Below, one piece after another: positions 18,281 to 26,805 of a stretch of DNA of 64,000 nucleotides; the stretch's first letter is position 1, and the number at the start of each line of letters is the position of its first letter. The DNA is taken from contig NZ_CP163424.1 of assembly GCF_041429795.1 (NCBI RefSeq), positions 2,482,001 through 2,546,000 on the forward strand. The letters run 5' to 3'. The position numbers and the translations under genes were made by a program. The notes under the pieces were generated by a model. The model was not told where the DNA came from and made no database searches. It worked only from the letters and a program-made list of their open reading frames with translations. The DNA comes from Algimonas porphyrae. GTDB lineage: Bacteria; Pseudomonadota; Alphaproteobacteria; Caulobacterales; Maricaulaceae.

Positions 18281-19357
18281 ATGTCATTCAACACCTATGG
18301 CCGCCTGTTTCGCGTAACCACCTGGGGAGAATCCCATGGTCCGGCGATCGGCTGCGTCATCGATGGCTGCCCGCCGCGCATTCCGCTCAGCGAAGCCGAC
18401 ATCCAGCCTTACCTCGATGCGCGCCGCCCGGGAACATCGCGCTTCGTGACGCAGCGCCGAGAACCGGACCGGGTCCGTATTCTGTCCGGCGTCTTTGAAG
18501 GCCTGACGACCGGAACGCCGATCAGCCTGATGATCGACAATATGGATCAGCGCTCAAAGGATTATTCCGAAATCAAGGACCGCTACCGACCCGGTCATGC
18601 CGACTATACCTATGATGCCAAGTATGGACATCGCGACTATCGCGGCGGTGGGCGATCCAGTGCACGCGAAACCGCAACGCGGGTCGCCGCCGGCGCGATT
18701 GCGCGAAAGATCATTGACGGCGTCACGGTTCGCGGCGCCGTCATCTCGATCGGCGATCAGGATATTGATCGGGATCGCTGGGATTGGAACAGCGTTACAG
18801 ACAATCCGCTCTGGTGCCCCGACCCGGTCGCGGCAAAGGACTGGGAGCGCTATCTCGACAGCATCCGCAAGGACGGCAATTCCGTCGGAGCCATCGTTGA
18901 AGTCCAGGCTGACGATGTGCCGCCCGGTTGGGGCTCACCTGTCTATGCCAAACTCGACACGGAGCTCGCCGCAGGCCTGATGAGCATCAACGCCGTCAAG
19001 GGCGTCGAGATCGGCGATGGCTTCGCCGCCGGACGCGCCAAGGGCACGTATAATGCAGACGAAATGCGTCTGGATGACGATGGCCGGATCATGTTTCTGG
19101 CCAATCATTCGGGCGGTATTCTCGGCGGAATCAGTAATGGCAACACCATCGTCGCGCGCCTCGCGATCAAACCAACTTCCTCCATGCTCACGCCGACCCG
19201 GTCAGTGAATGCAAAGGGCGAGGAGGTCGACGTCTCGACCCGCGGCCGCCATGATCCCTGCGTCGGCATCCGCGCTGTCCCTGTCGCCGAAGCCATGCTT
19301 GCCTGTACCCTGGCGGATGCTTTCCTGATGCACCGCGCTCAAATCGGAGCTAATTAA
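18281..19357 (+). CDS. aroC: Chorismate synthase
   Basis: Last step of the shikimate pathway: converts EPSP to chorismate with reduced FMN. All three family signatures are present: [16 protein letters not shown] near residue 17, [20 protein letters not shown] near 120, and [19 protein letters not shown] near 320. Length is 358. It is the first gene of a three-gene operon in which each stop overlaps the next start. Confidence 0.97.
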   Translation: MSFNTYGRLFRVTTWGESHGPAIGCVIDGCPPRIPLSEADIQPYLDARRPGTSRFVTQRREPDRVRILSGVFEGLTTGTPISLMIDNMDQRSKDYSEIKDRYRPGHADYTYDAKYGHRDYRGGGRSSARETATRVAAGAIARKIIDGVTVRGAVISIGDQDIDRDRWDWNSVTDNPLWCPDPVAAKDWERYLDSIRKDGNSVGAIVEVQADDVPPGWGSPVYAKLDTELAAGLMSINAVKGVEIGDGFAAGRAKGTYNADEMRLDDDGRIMFLANHSGGILGGISNGNTIVARLAIKPTSSMLTPTRSVNAKGEEVDVSTRGRHDPCVGIRAVPVAEAMLACTLADAFLMHRAQIGAN

Positions 19358-20463
19358 TGTTTCCAGTTATCCTTGGAACGGCGGCCCTAATGGGCGGCTC
19401 CGTCTTCCTGATCCGCAAGCGGCTATCAGGACCATCGCTGAAAAAATATGATGCGCCACCCCCCTTGTTTCGTGATCCGGACCCGGCCTCACCCGGCATC
19501 GCGAAGGTGAATGACTATCTGGTCGAAAACTTCATCAAGCCGGCTCAAGCCGAACGCACCAGGCTTGGATCCATGAATGGATGGGAAGGCAAGCGCGAAC
19601 GGTTTGATGAGGCCGGACTGGCCCGGACCGATCTGAAGGCCGACTATCGCGATGACTGGATCGAAGTCGAAGGACGCAAAATTCATGGCCGCTGGACATT
19701 GGTGGATGGTTGCGACCCGGATCGCCGCATTCTCTATTATCACGGCGGGGCGTTTACGGTTGGATCGGATATCAGTCACAGACCCCTGACCGTCAATCTT
19801 GCAAAGCGGACGGGCTGTGCCGTTTTCGCACCAAATTACCGTCTCATGCCTGAAAACTCGCGCCGTGATGCCATTTCCGATTCGCGCGCCGCCTATCACT
19901 GGATTCTGGACAATGGCCCGGACGGACCAGCCCCCGTCAAAGCACTGGGCGTGGCCGGCGATAGTGCGGGCGGTAATCTGACCCTGATGATCAGCAACTA
20001 TGCGCGCGACAATGCTCTGCGTGAACCCGATGCGATTTTTGCATTATCTCCGAGTACGGACACCACGGCAGCCTCTCCGACATTCAAGGACAACCTTGAA
20101 ACGGATCTGATGCTGCAACCGCTGCTTCGCCCCCTGCTGAAAATACCGCGTACACTGCTTCTTCTTGCATTGAAGAAGTCGATCCAGATGAATCCGTCTG
20201 ACACGGATGTCAGTCCGGTGTTCGCCGATCTGTCAGACCTTCCGCCAACACTCGTTCAGGCTAGTTCGACAGAAATGCTTTACGGCGACGCTGTGCGCTA
20301 TGTGAACAAGGCTCTGGCGGCAGGCAGCCCGGTGACGCTTCAAGCCTGGTCGCATACGCCACATGTGTTTCAAATCTTCGATGACGTGCTGCCCGAAGCA
20401 CGCGAAGCGCTGGATCACGCGGCGGACTTCTTCAAAGCGCATGGGGTCGCGAAACCCAAATGA
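19357..20463 (+). CDS. Alpha/beta-hydrolase, hormone-sensitive-lipase-like esterase
   Basis: A 368-residue hydrolase of the HSL family. The oxyanion motif HGG is in YYHGGAFTVGS, the nucleophile elbow is GDSAGGN, and a C-terminal SHTPHVF provides the likely catalytic His. An N-terminal hydrophobic stretch (residues 1-19) could be a membrane anchor. It overlaps aroC by one base and the next gene by four. The substrate is probably a short-chain ester; nothing links it to chorismate. Confidence 0.85.
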   Translation: MFPVILGTAALMGGSVFLIRKRLSGPSLKKYDAPPPLFRDPDPASPGIAKVNDYLVENFIKPAQAERTRLGSMNGWEGKRERFDEAGLARTDLKADYRDDWIEVEGRKIHGRWTLVDGCDPDRRILYYHGGAFTVGSDISHRPLTVNLAKRTGCAVFAPNYRLMPENSRRDAISDSRAAYHWILDNGPDGPAPVKALGVAGDSAGGNLTLMISNYARDNALREPDAIFALSPSTDTTAASPTFKDNLETDLMLQPLLRPLLKIPRTLLLLALKKSIQMNPSDTDVSPVFADLSDLPPTLVQASSTEMLYGDAVRYVNKALAAGSPVTLQAWSHTPHVFQIFDDVLPEAREALDHAADFFKAHGVAKPK

Positions 20464-20960
20464 TGGGTCTGCGACGCATCGCGGCCTATCTGGTCGATTA
20501 TATTGTCATCCTGCTGTGGCTGGGACTGATCTTCAGCGCCGCCATGCTGGGCCTTATCGGAATCAATGATCCGGATGTCTGGACGGGCGCGGATCGGTGG
20601 ATCGCGCAAGCGCAGGCCTTCCTGATGGTGACCCTGCCCGTCTATCTTTATTTTACTATATCGGAATCGCGCGGGCGGAAAGCGACGCCCGGTAAACGGT
20701 TGCTGGGCCTCACGGTGGACGGCACGCCATTGCAAATCATGCAGCGCAACCTTGTGAAGTTTCTACCGTGGGAGGTCGCTCATACCGCGATCTGGCACGG
20801 CATGCCGCTGCCCGCAGCCAGCGAACCGACACCGCTCGGCCTCACGCTCATGTGTCTATCGATGGCCGCCGCAGGCCTTTATATCATCAGCCTGTTCATC
20901 GGTTCGGGCCGCACGCCCTATGACCGGATCAGCGGCACGCAGGTCGTCCGCGCGACCTGA
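20460..20960 (+). CDS. RDD-family membrane protein
   Basis: A 166-residue inner-membrane protein with three or four helices. It has the RDD hallmark residues: Arg in RRIAAYLVDY, Asp in that same first helix, and a later Asp in PYDRISGTQVV. TPGKRLLGL between helices is also characteristic. Some RDD proteins are Na+/H+ antiporters, but most have no known function. It overlaps the esterase by ATGA. Confidence 0.85.
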   Translation: MMGLRRIAAYLVDYIVILLWLGLIFSAAMLGLIGINDPDVWTGADRWIAQAQAFLMVTLPVYLYFTISESRGRKATPGKRLLGLTVDGTPLQIMQRNLVKFLPWEVAHTAIWHGMPLPAASEPTPLGLTLMCLSMAAAGLYIISLFIGSGRTPYDRISGTQVVRAT

Positions 20961-20967
20961 CAGGCCG

Positions 20968-20982
20968 TTAAGTTTTATTGAA
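20968..20982. promoter_or_regulatory. Weak CtrA-like box upstream of glycine-zipper gene 1
   Basis: TTAA-GTTTTAT-TGAA differs from the CtrA consensus TTAA-N7-TTAA at one base. It lies 106 bases before the start at 21088. A stronger version is upstream of the related gene at 22027. Confidence 0.35.
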
Positions 20983-21087
20983 CCGATCATGAACGTCAGG
21001 CTCAGCATCGCTTCAAAGGCCGCCCCCTAGAGACATCTCATCGGCCCGGGAATCACCCCGACCCGAGCAAACCAGGAGATGTTTCGC

Positions 21088-21777
21088 ATGACACAGTCAT
21101 TCAAGAAAACCCTGGCTGCCGTCACTGTGGCCGCAGCCGCTTTCGCCCTTCCGACCGCCGCGTTCGCGGGCGACTATCGCAAATGTAAAGACACGGAAGC
21201 GGCCATCGCCGGTGGTCTGATCGGTGGCTCGCTCGGGACCATTGTCGGCGAAGAAATCGCTGGTCGTGGCGACAAGACCGAAGGCGCGATCGCCGGAGCC
21301 GTCATTGGCGGCATCATCGGTGCGGCTATCGGCGACGGTGCCAGCGACTGCGAAAAAGATGGGCGCATCTATCGTGATGGACGCCTGATCGGATCGGCGC
21401 CTGTCGTCGGCTACGGACAGCCCGGCTATCAGGATGTTCAGTATCGCAGCCATCGGGATCGGGGCTATCGCGACCGGGATTATCGCCATCGCGACCGGAA
21501 CTACCGGGATCGGGATCGTCGCGACAGGGGCTATTCGTCCCGCCAGCATGATCGCGATCTGCGCCGGATTGATCGCCGCATCAACCGGCTGCGCAATGAA
21601 CGGCGCGACCTGAAACATCGCGCCCGCTATGAGCGGGGTCGGTGGATCAACCGCCGCCTGAACGAGATCAGCTATGAGCTGGACTATCTGAAGGATGAGC
21701 GCCGCCGTGTGAAACGGGCGTGGAACAATCGCCGTCAGCCTTATTCGCGACCCCGCCATCAGGACCGTCGCTGGTAG
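21088..21777 (+). CDS. Glycine-zipper 2TM-domain envelope protein with Arg-rich tail
   Basis: A 229-residue exported protein. The signal peptide ends AAFAG. The glycine-zipper block at about residues 40-80 has two hydrophobic Gly-rich helices separated by RGDKTEG, as in the 17-kDa antigen/2TM family of outer-membrane proteins. After this come Arg/Asp/Tyr-rich repeats (RDRGYRDRDY, RHRDRNYRDRDR) and a basic coiled coil (residues 155-215). AGGAG nine bases upstream favours ATG 21088 over ATG 21079. The basic tail could bind peptidoglycan or lipopolysaccharide; that is a guess. Confidence 0.8.
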   Translation: MTQSFKKTLAAVTVAAAAFALPTAAFAGDYRKCKDTEAAIAGGLIGGSLGTIVGEEIAGRGDKTEGAIAGAVIGGIIGAAIGDGASDCEKDGRIYRDGRLIGSAPVVGYGQPGYQDVQYRSHRDRGYRDRDYRHRDRNYRDRDRRDRGYSSRQHDRDLRRIDRRINRLRNERRDLKHRARYERGRWINRRLNEISYELDYLKDERRRVKRAWNNRRQPYSRPRHQDRRW

Positions 21778-21838
21778 GAAGCGCGAGACAGGTCGAGTTG
21801 GCAGCCTGCCCCATCGGGTTGCCGGATCGGCTCATGAA

Positions 21839-21865
21839 GCCCTGATCTCCGGATCAGGGCTTTTT
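21839..21865 (+). terminator. Rho-independent terminator after glycine-zipper gene 1
   Basis: A 9-bp perfect stem GCCCTGATC/GATCAGGGC with loop TCCG, followed by TTTTT. Confidence 0.93.
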
Positions 21866-21937
21866 GCTATCGGCAAAGCTTAATGGTGGGTTCAGACTTC
21901 GTTCATTTCACATCGGCTTATGGAACGATGACGGGTT

Positions 21938-21952
21938 TTAACGGTTTGTTAA
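21938..21952. promoter_or_regulatory. CtrA-type box (TTAA-N7-TTAA)
   Basis: TTAA-CGGTTTG-TTAA matches the full binding consensus of the cell-cycle regulator CtrA. It lies 75 bases upstream of the glycine-zipper gene at 22027, a normal position for CtrA control of a promoter. Confidence 0.55.
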
Positions 21953-22026
21953 GATCAATCATCAGGCTCAGTGCCAGGCGCGATTGCGAACGGCAGGTTT
22001 TTGAAACAGCAAGAGGGATAGGACCC

Positions 22027-22860
22027 ATGATCAAGACTTTCGCAACGGCGCTCGCCGCCCTCAGCGCTGTGGCGCTTCTTCCGGCTTCGGCTCAGGCGCA
22101 TAATACCGGCTATACGCACTACCATCAGAATTCGAATAATAATCAGGTCGTCAGCGGCCTGGTTGGCGCAGGCGTCGGCGCCGTCATCGGCAGTCAGGTC
22201 GCCGGCAGTGGCGCCCGTACGGAAGGCTCGGTTCTGGGCGCGGTCGTCGGCGGTGTCGCCGGGGCTGCGATTGCCGGCCGTAGTAATAATCGCGGCTACC
22301 ATTCCGGGTCATATTATCAGCCGCAGCGGACCTATCATCAGCCGCGCACCTATTATCAGCCACGCACGTACCAGCAGCCGCGCTATCACCGCACATATCA
22401 CCAGCCGCGTTACGTACAGCCGCGCTATCATCAGCCACGCTACGTCCAGCCGCGCTATCACCAGCCCCGCTATGTCCAGCCGACCTATTACCGCCAGCCG
22501 CAGGTTCGCTATTCGCAGCCGCGCTATGTCCAGCCCCGTAACAATACCGGGCTCGTGGTCGGCGGCCTTGTTGGCGGCACGCTCGGGTCGGCTGTAGGTC
22601 GTGAAATTGCGGGCAGCGGCAACCGAACGGAAGGGGCAGTCATTGGCGGTCTGGTCGGCGGCACGATCGGGTCCGTAATCGGCGACCGCCGCTCCAACCG
22701 CACCTATTCTCAGCCTCGCTACAGCCAACCTTATTATGGCCAGTCGACAGGATCGACGACCTATGTCGGCGGCAGCAGCTATGGCAACGCCAACTGCCCG
22801 GCTGGGACGGTTCCGTCGCGTGACCCTTATTCCGGTGCCACAACCTGCATGATCCGCTAG
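22027..22860 (+). CDS. Envelope protein with two glycine-zipper domains and YxQPR repeats
   Basis: A 277-residue exported protein. The signal peptide ends ASAQAH. The first glycine zipper (about residues 40-80) and a second (about 178-220) flank a low-complexity spacer of YHQPR/YVQPR units rich in Tyr, Gln, Pro and Arg. The C-terminus ends with two Cys (NCPAGTVPS, TTCMIR) that could pair. AGGGATAGGA precedes ATG 22027. Each zipper has the same GSGxRTEG turn, so the protein looks internally duplicated. Location is probably the outer membrane. The function of the spacer is unknown. Confidence 0.8.
   Translation: MIKTFATALAALSAVALLPASAQAHNTGYTHYHQNSNNNQVVSGLVGAGVGAVIGSQVAGSGARTEGSVLGAVVGGVAGAAIAGRSNNRGYHSGSYYQPQRTYHQPRTYYQPRTYQQPRYHRTYHQPRYVQPRYHQPRYVQPRYHQPRYVQPTYYRQPQVRYSQPRYVQPRNNTGLVVGGLVGGTLGSAVGREIAGSGNRTEGAVIGGLVGGTIGSVIGDRRSNRTYSQPRYSQPYYGQSTGSTTYVGGSSYGNANCPAGTVPSRDPYSGATTCMIR
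22408..22482 (+). repeat. 30-bp tandem repeat inside the glycine-zipper gene
   Basis: Two and a half direct copies (22408-22437, 22438-22467, 22468-22482) encode RYVQP-RYHQP. The copies differ only at a few third-codon positions, which points to recent slippage or selection on the protein sequence. Confidence 0.75.
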
Positions 22861-22880
22861 TCGGCCAGGACAGAACACAC

Positions 22881-22909
22881 AAAAAGGCCCGGCTTCCACC
22901 GGGCCTTTT
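22881..22909. terminator. Bidirectional terminator between converging genes
   Basis: GGCCCGG/CCGGGCC 7-bp stem with a 6-base loop, A5 on the left and T4 on the right. It can end the rightward glycine-zipper transcript and the leftward GIN-domain transcript. Confidence 0.9.
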
Positions 22910-22946
22910 CTTATGCCTGATCTCCCCTCTTGGGAGAGTTGCGCGG

Positions 22947-23621
22947 TTAGCGGAATCTGACTTTCGCCAGGAAAGTGTCGTCCGTGTCGCGCGTCTTCGG
23001 ATCACCGTAGACTTCGATCGAACCCATGCCCTCCGCATCTGCTTCGATGCTCTCAGAGGCATAGACCGACATCTCGCCCATCCCGCCCATATCGGCTTCA
23101 ACGTGGCGGCATTTCAGCTCACGTGCATCCAGCTCTCCCATCCCGGCGAGATCGACGGTGAGCGTGTCGCACGTCCCGCGCAACGATACGCTGGAAATAC
23201 CTGACACGTCGACATCGATATCTCCGCCCGAGAAGGCTGAGACCTCACCGGACACGATCCCGGCGACGTCCAGCTCTTCGAGCTGCGGCATGGTGATGAT
23301 CACTTCGACGCCGTTATTGTTGTTGCCGCCCCAGCCTCGAGAACCCTTCTCATTATCCGTTTCGAGATAGAGCGTGTTGTTGCGAACCCGGATTTCCATC
23401 CGGTCAGCCTCTTTCTTGGTCGATCGCGTCTGGACAGAAAACCTGTCGCCTTGCGTCACCTTCAGCTCATAGACACCCGAAATATCGATGGCTGTGAAAC
23501 CGGACAGATCATGGTCAATGACCACATCGCGTTTCTGTTTTTTGTCATAGTCGTCTTCGTGCGCGAGCGCGGCACCGCTGGCGAGAAGAGCTATCGTGGC
23601 CGCAGCCAGTAAATGTTTCAT
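22947..23621 (-). CDS. Exported head-GIN-domain (DUF2807) protein
   Basis: A 224-residue exported protein: signal peptide ending GAALAH, then a DUF2807 (putative adhesin head GIN) right-handed beta fold. Repeats include DIDVDVSGISSVSL, LTVDLAGMGELDA, VEADMGGMGEMSV and IEADAEGMGSIEV. I start it at ATG 23621, where AAGGAG is seven bases upstream; a longer in-frame reading to 23807 would run into pyrC. Family members are found in the cell envelope and have no fixed function. Its ribosome site abuts a perfect palindrome, so expression is probably controlled by a repressor. Confidence 0.85.
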   Translation of the reverse strand: MKHLLAAATIALLASGAALAHEDDYDKKQKRDVVIDHDLSGFTAIDISGVYELKVTQGDRFSVQTRSTKKEADRMEIRVRNNTLYLETDNEKGSRGWGGNNNNGVEVIITMPQLEELDVAGIVSGEVSAFSGGDIDVDVSGISSVSLRGTCDTLTVDLAGMGELDARELKCRHVEADMGGMGEMSVYASESIEADAEGMGSIEVYGDPKTRDTDDTFLAKVRFR

Positions 23622-23632
23622 GATACGTCTCC

Positions 23633-23649
23633 TTATCGTTAAACGATAA
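23633..23649. promoter_or_regulatory. Perfect 17-bp palindrome, operator-like
   Basis: TTATCGTT-A-AACGATAA has 8-bp perfect arms around one base. It lies immediately upstream of the ribosome site of the GIN-domain gene and 34 bases past the pyrC stop. The shape suits a dimeric repressor of the PadR or TetR kind (inference). A 15/17 match lies upstream of sppA at 12932-12948. Confidence 0.6.
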
Positions 23650-23682
23650 TTGACGACAGCTGTCGTGTCAAGCCGATCCAGC

Positions 23683-25026
23683 TCAGAGACTTTCGTGAAA
23701 ACGGTAGGCTTGTCCTTGCGCATCGCCGATGATCGTGTCGTCCTGCATGACGATCCGTCCGTCGATGATCGTATGGGTTGGCCAGCCTTGCACTTCGCGC
23801 CCGTCATAGGGCGTCCAGCCGGAGCGATTGGCCTGATCGGAGTCGCGGATCACACGCTTTTCCTTCATGTCGACGATGGTGATATCCGCATCATAGCCGA
23901 CGGCCAGCCGGCCCTTGCCGATCACGCCCCAGACGCGGTTGACGCCGTGGCTGGTCAAATCGACAAAACGTTCCAGGCTCAGCGCGCCCTTATTGACCCA
24001 ATCCAGCATGAGCGGGACGAAAGTCTGCACACCCGGCATGCCCGAAGGCGACGCCGGATAAGGCATGGATTTCTCTTCCAGCGTATGCGGCGCATGGTCC
24101 GTGCCCATCACGTCGAACGTGCCGTTTCGGACTCCTTCCCACAAGCCTTGGGCATTTTCATAGTCACGGATCGGCGGGTTCTGTTGCACTCGACCCTCAA
24201 GCTGCTCATATGCTTCGGGCCCGTAAATTGAGAGGTGGTTCGGCAGGATCTCGCAGGTTACAAGATCCTTGTTCGCAGCCAGCAGTGGCACCTCTTCCGC
24301 CGTCGAAATATGCAGCACGTGAATGCGCTTATTGGCTTCGCGCGCCATACGGATCAAACGCTCGGTCGAAATAATCGCCGACTGCTTGTCGCGCACATCC
24401 GTATGTGACGTCCAGTCGCCGTCCCGCGCCAGATGACGACGTTCGCTCATCCGGGCTTCGTCCTCAGAATGAAAGCTGGCGCGACGGTTGATGCTTTTCA
24501 GAACGCGACGCAGCCCTTCGTCGTCGGCAATCAGCAGATCACCCGTCGATGCTCCCATGAAGACCTTCACCCCGCAACAGCCCGGCAGGCGTTCCAGCTC
24601 ATGCAGGTGATCAGCATTGGCGTGTGTGCCTCCGACATAGAAGGCGTAATTGCAAAACATGCCGCCATGGTCCTTCTTGCCCGCGGCCCGGTCGAGCTTG
24701 TCCTGCAGCATGGCCGCCGTAGAGGTGGTCGGATTGGTGTTGGGCATTTCGAAAACGCCCGTCACACCGCCCAGCACGGCCCCCATCGACCCCGACCGCA
24801 GATCTTCCTTATGCGTCGGACCCGGCTCCCGAAAATGAACCTGACTGTCGATCACGCCGGGCAGCACATGCAGCCCGGTCGCATCGACGACTTTACCACC
24901 ACTGGCCTGGCCCAGCGCGCCGATGGCAACGATCTTGCCGTCTGTGATGCCGACATCGGCCTGCAGGCGTCCGGACTGATTGACGACCGTGCCGCCGCGA
25001 ATGATGAGATCGAAAGTCTGGGTCAT
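23683..25026 (-). CDS. pyrC: Dihydroorotase (class I)
   Basis: Third step of pyrimidine synthesis: cyclises carbamoyl-aspartate to dihydroorotate. The 447-residue amidohydrolase has the metal ligands HFR in VIDSQVHFREPG, the carbamylated Lys in GVKVFMGAS and the late Asp in GTDHAPH. The GVTGVFEMPNTNP block is characteristic of class I dihydroorotases. No aspartate transcarbamoylase gene is adjacent. Confidence 0.93.
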   Translation of the reverse strand: MTQTFDLIIRGGTVVNQSGRLQADVGITDGKIVAIGALGQASGGKVVDATGLHVLPGVIDSQVHFREPGPTHKEDLRSGSMGAVLGGVTGVFEMPNTNPTTSTAAMLQDKLDRAAGKKDHGGMFCNYAFYVGGTHANADHLHELERLPGCCGVKVFMGASTGDLLIADDEGLRRVLKSINRRASFHSEDEARMSERRHLARDGDWTSHTDVRDKQSAIISTERLIRMAREANKRIHVLHISTAEEVPLLAANKDLVTCEILPNHLSIYGPEAYEQLEGRVQQNPPIRDYENAQGLWEGVRNGTFDVMGTDHAPHTLEEKSMPYPASPSGMPGVQTFVPLMLDWVNKGALSLERFVDLTSHGVNRVWGVIGKGRLAVGYDADITIVDMKEKRVIRDSDQANRSGWTPYDGREVQGWPTHTIIDGRIVMQDDTIIGDAQGQAYRFHESL

Positions 25027-25096
25027 GCGGATAGTCTAGCGGGCGAGACGCCATGTCGCGACTCCAATCCGGCGGAATTTCGCGTATAAGACGCTC

Positions 25097-25492
25097 ATGA
25101 GTCCCGAAAGTCTCTCCAATCGCTGGCTCAGTCTGCGATGCTGGCTCCTGCGCAGCGTGCTGCCCGCAGCGAGTGCGCTGCTGGCCATGCTTCTGCTGCT
25201 GCGCGTGATCAGCCCCGATCCGGTGACGCTCGACCACACCGCCGTTATGGTCGGTTTTGCTGCGCTCTATTTCAGCCTGTTCCGGGGCTGTCATATTCTG
25301 ATGATTCGCAGTCTTCACGCCGACATGATGCGGCGCCATCCTGACGCCTACAGGGCCAAGCTGCTGGCGCTTGCCGATGGGACGTTGCGACGGCGCAATC
25401 TGGGCTTCACCCTTGCGCGAGTGAAACGCGACATTCTGGTCGAAGCCAAGGCCGAGACCGACCGGAAGCGCCGTGATCTGTTTCCGCGCTAG
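25097..25492 (+). CDS. Small two-helix membrane protein, unknown
   Basis: A 131-residue protein that I do not recognise. Two hydrophobic helices (about residues 15-38 and 46-68) are followed by a very basic cytoplasmic tail ending RKRRDLFPR. The start is ATG 25097. The 3' end overlaps the convergent VOC gene by four bases. Codon use is like its neighbours, so it is probably real. Confidence 0.65.
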   Translation: MSPESLSNRWLSLRCWLLRSVLPAASALLAMLLLLRVISPDPVTLDHTAVMVGFAALYFSLFRGCHILMIRSLHADMMRRHPDAYRAKLLALADGTLRRRNLGFTLARVKRDILVEAKAETDRKRRDLFPR

Positions 25493-26055
25493 TCCAGGAC
25501 CTCATAGATCACGATCATGTGGCCATCCGGATCGACGAAACGCCCTTCCTTGAAGGTGAACTCCGTTCCGCCGGACACTTTCGGCTCCGTCATGTCGAGA
25601 CCCAGGGCCGCGAGTTTTTCATAGATTGCGTCAAACCCGGTAATGCCGATCACGACCGTGCTCATATAAGGGCGGTCCGCCGGGCGCGGCAGGTCGACAT
25701 TGCTGACTTCGGTCAAGCCCAGCACCCGGTCTTCCCCCGGCTCGCCCAGATAGGTGTAACGCATGCGCGCCTCCCGCGGAATATTGAAGACAGGATAGGA
25801 ATAGCTATCGAGGCCACTGGTCCCGATTGGCGCATCCTCGAAACCGAGAATATCGCGGTAGATGACGAGCGACCGCTCCAGATCGGCGACCAGAAGATTG
25901 GGCCGTTTAACGTGAGGATAGGCGAAATCCGTCTGTTTGACGGGGACCGTCTGCGCCGTGGCAGAGGTGACCCCGGGCGCGTTCACCGTGGCGACACAGG
26001 CAGAGAGTGAGAGAGCAGACAGACAGAGGGCGGACGCCAGGATCAGATGTTTCAT
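25489..26055 (-). CDS. VOC-fold (glyoxalase-like) lipoprotein
   Basis: A 188-residue protein. An N-terminal lipoprotein signal ends LSAC (Cys20), and a vicinal-oxygen-chelate domain begins near residue 50 with RPNLLVADLERSLVIYRDILGF. The second half ends VDPDGHMIVIYEV, where the metal-ligand Glu is found. Exported glyoxalase-like lipoproteins are uncommon; the substrate is unknown. I start it at ATG 26055, with no good ribosome site visible. Confidence 0.78.
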   Translation of the reverse strand: MKHLILASALCLSALSLSACVATVNAPGVTSATAQTVPVKQTDFAYPHVKRPNLLVADLERSLVIYRDILGFEDAPIGTSGLDSYSYPVFNIPREARMRYTYLGEPGEDRVLGLTEVSNVDLPRPADRPYMSTVVIGITGFDAIYEKLAALGLDMTEPKVSGGTEFTFKEGRFVDPDGHMIVIYEVLD

Positions 26056-26123
26056 AGGCGTATCATAGGGCAATCCCGCATCGCGGCTTTGACCTGTGTC
26101 CAGCCCTATGGCAGCGATCACCC

Positions 26124-26669
26124 ATGACGGACGCAACGGCCAGAGCGGACTGGGACGCAATCCAGTCTCTGTTTCCAATCCGCAGGCTGAGCCTTGGGCC
26201 GAGCTGGAATATCGGCATCAGTTCGCGCTTGTCGCGACACAGGATCATGACGCTCCTCCAGCGCTCCGGCGCCGGCAACCTGGACCGGCTCCTCGCGGAC
26301 CGGTCCCTGTCGCGCATCAAGACGCTCCGCACCTTCGCCGTCGTCAATCAGGAACAGGCCAGCGCCGCCTTCCGCATCACGGTCGTCGCGAATGTGACGA
26401 TCCCTGTGGTCATCATTACAGTGTTGAATCTGATCTTTCCCGGATCGCCGGCCGATATGTTCCGCAGCCTGTTCGCCCTGAACGAGGGCGGCACGGTGTT
26501 CGTTTGGTTGCTCGTCGTGGCCTATCTGAGCCTGCTCGCAGGCGGTCTCGGCTTCGGGATCGCGAACCTGTCCAACGCGCGGGATATCCGCCATCTGATC
26601 GATCTGCATGCGGCCGAGCGCGGGATCTTCTTCGGGCTGGAGGATGAAGACGCTTTACAGAGCGGCTAA
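26124..26669 (+). CDS. Two-helix membrane protein, unknown
   Basis: A 181-residue protein that I do not recognise. A soluble N-terminal part of about 85 residues is followed by two membrane helices (about 85-106 and 124-149) and a short acidic end (LEDEDALQSG). It stands between the divergent VOC gene and ileS. No motif suggests a role. Confidence 0.6.
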   Translation: MTDATARADWDAIQSLFPIRRLSLGPSWNIGISSRLSRHRIMTLLQRSGAGNLDRLLADRSLSRIKTLRTFAVVNQEQASAAFRITVVANVTIPVVIITVLNLIFPGSPADMFRSLFALNEGGTVFVWLLVVAYLSLLAGGLGFGIANLSNARDIRHLIDLHAAERGIFFGLEDEDALQSG

Positions 26670-26731
26670 CTTGCTTTCGTCCACCGGCGGCGCTAACCGC
26701 GTGCCATGTTGAGGATCATTCGAATTACTGG

Positions 26732-26768
26732 CCCGATACGCGCCTGACATCCGGCGCCGCGTATCGGG
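26732..26768 (+). promoter_or_regulatory. Strong hairpin in the ileS leader
   Basis: Perfect 11-bp arms CCCGATACGCG/CGCGTATCGGG enclose 15 bases and end 37 bases before the ileS start. There is no T-run, so it is not a terminator. It could be a 5' leader control element. GC content makes chance stems common, but 11 perfect pairs are unusual. Confidence 0.5.
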
Positions 26769-26805
26769 ATTCGCCGCCTCGACAATTCAGACCAAAGACA
26801 CTCTC

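Noticed and set aside
22300-22540. CRISPR-like repeat array
   Set aside because: The repeats are in-frame codons for a YxQPR protein repeat, adjacent without spacers.
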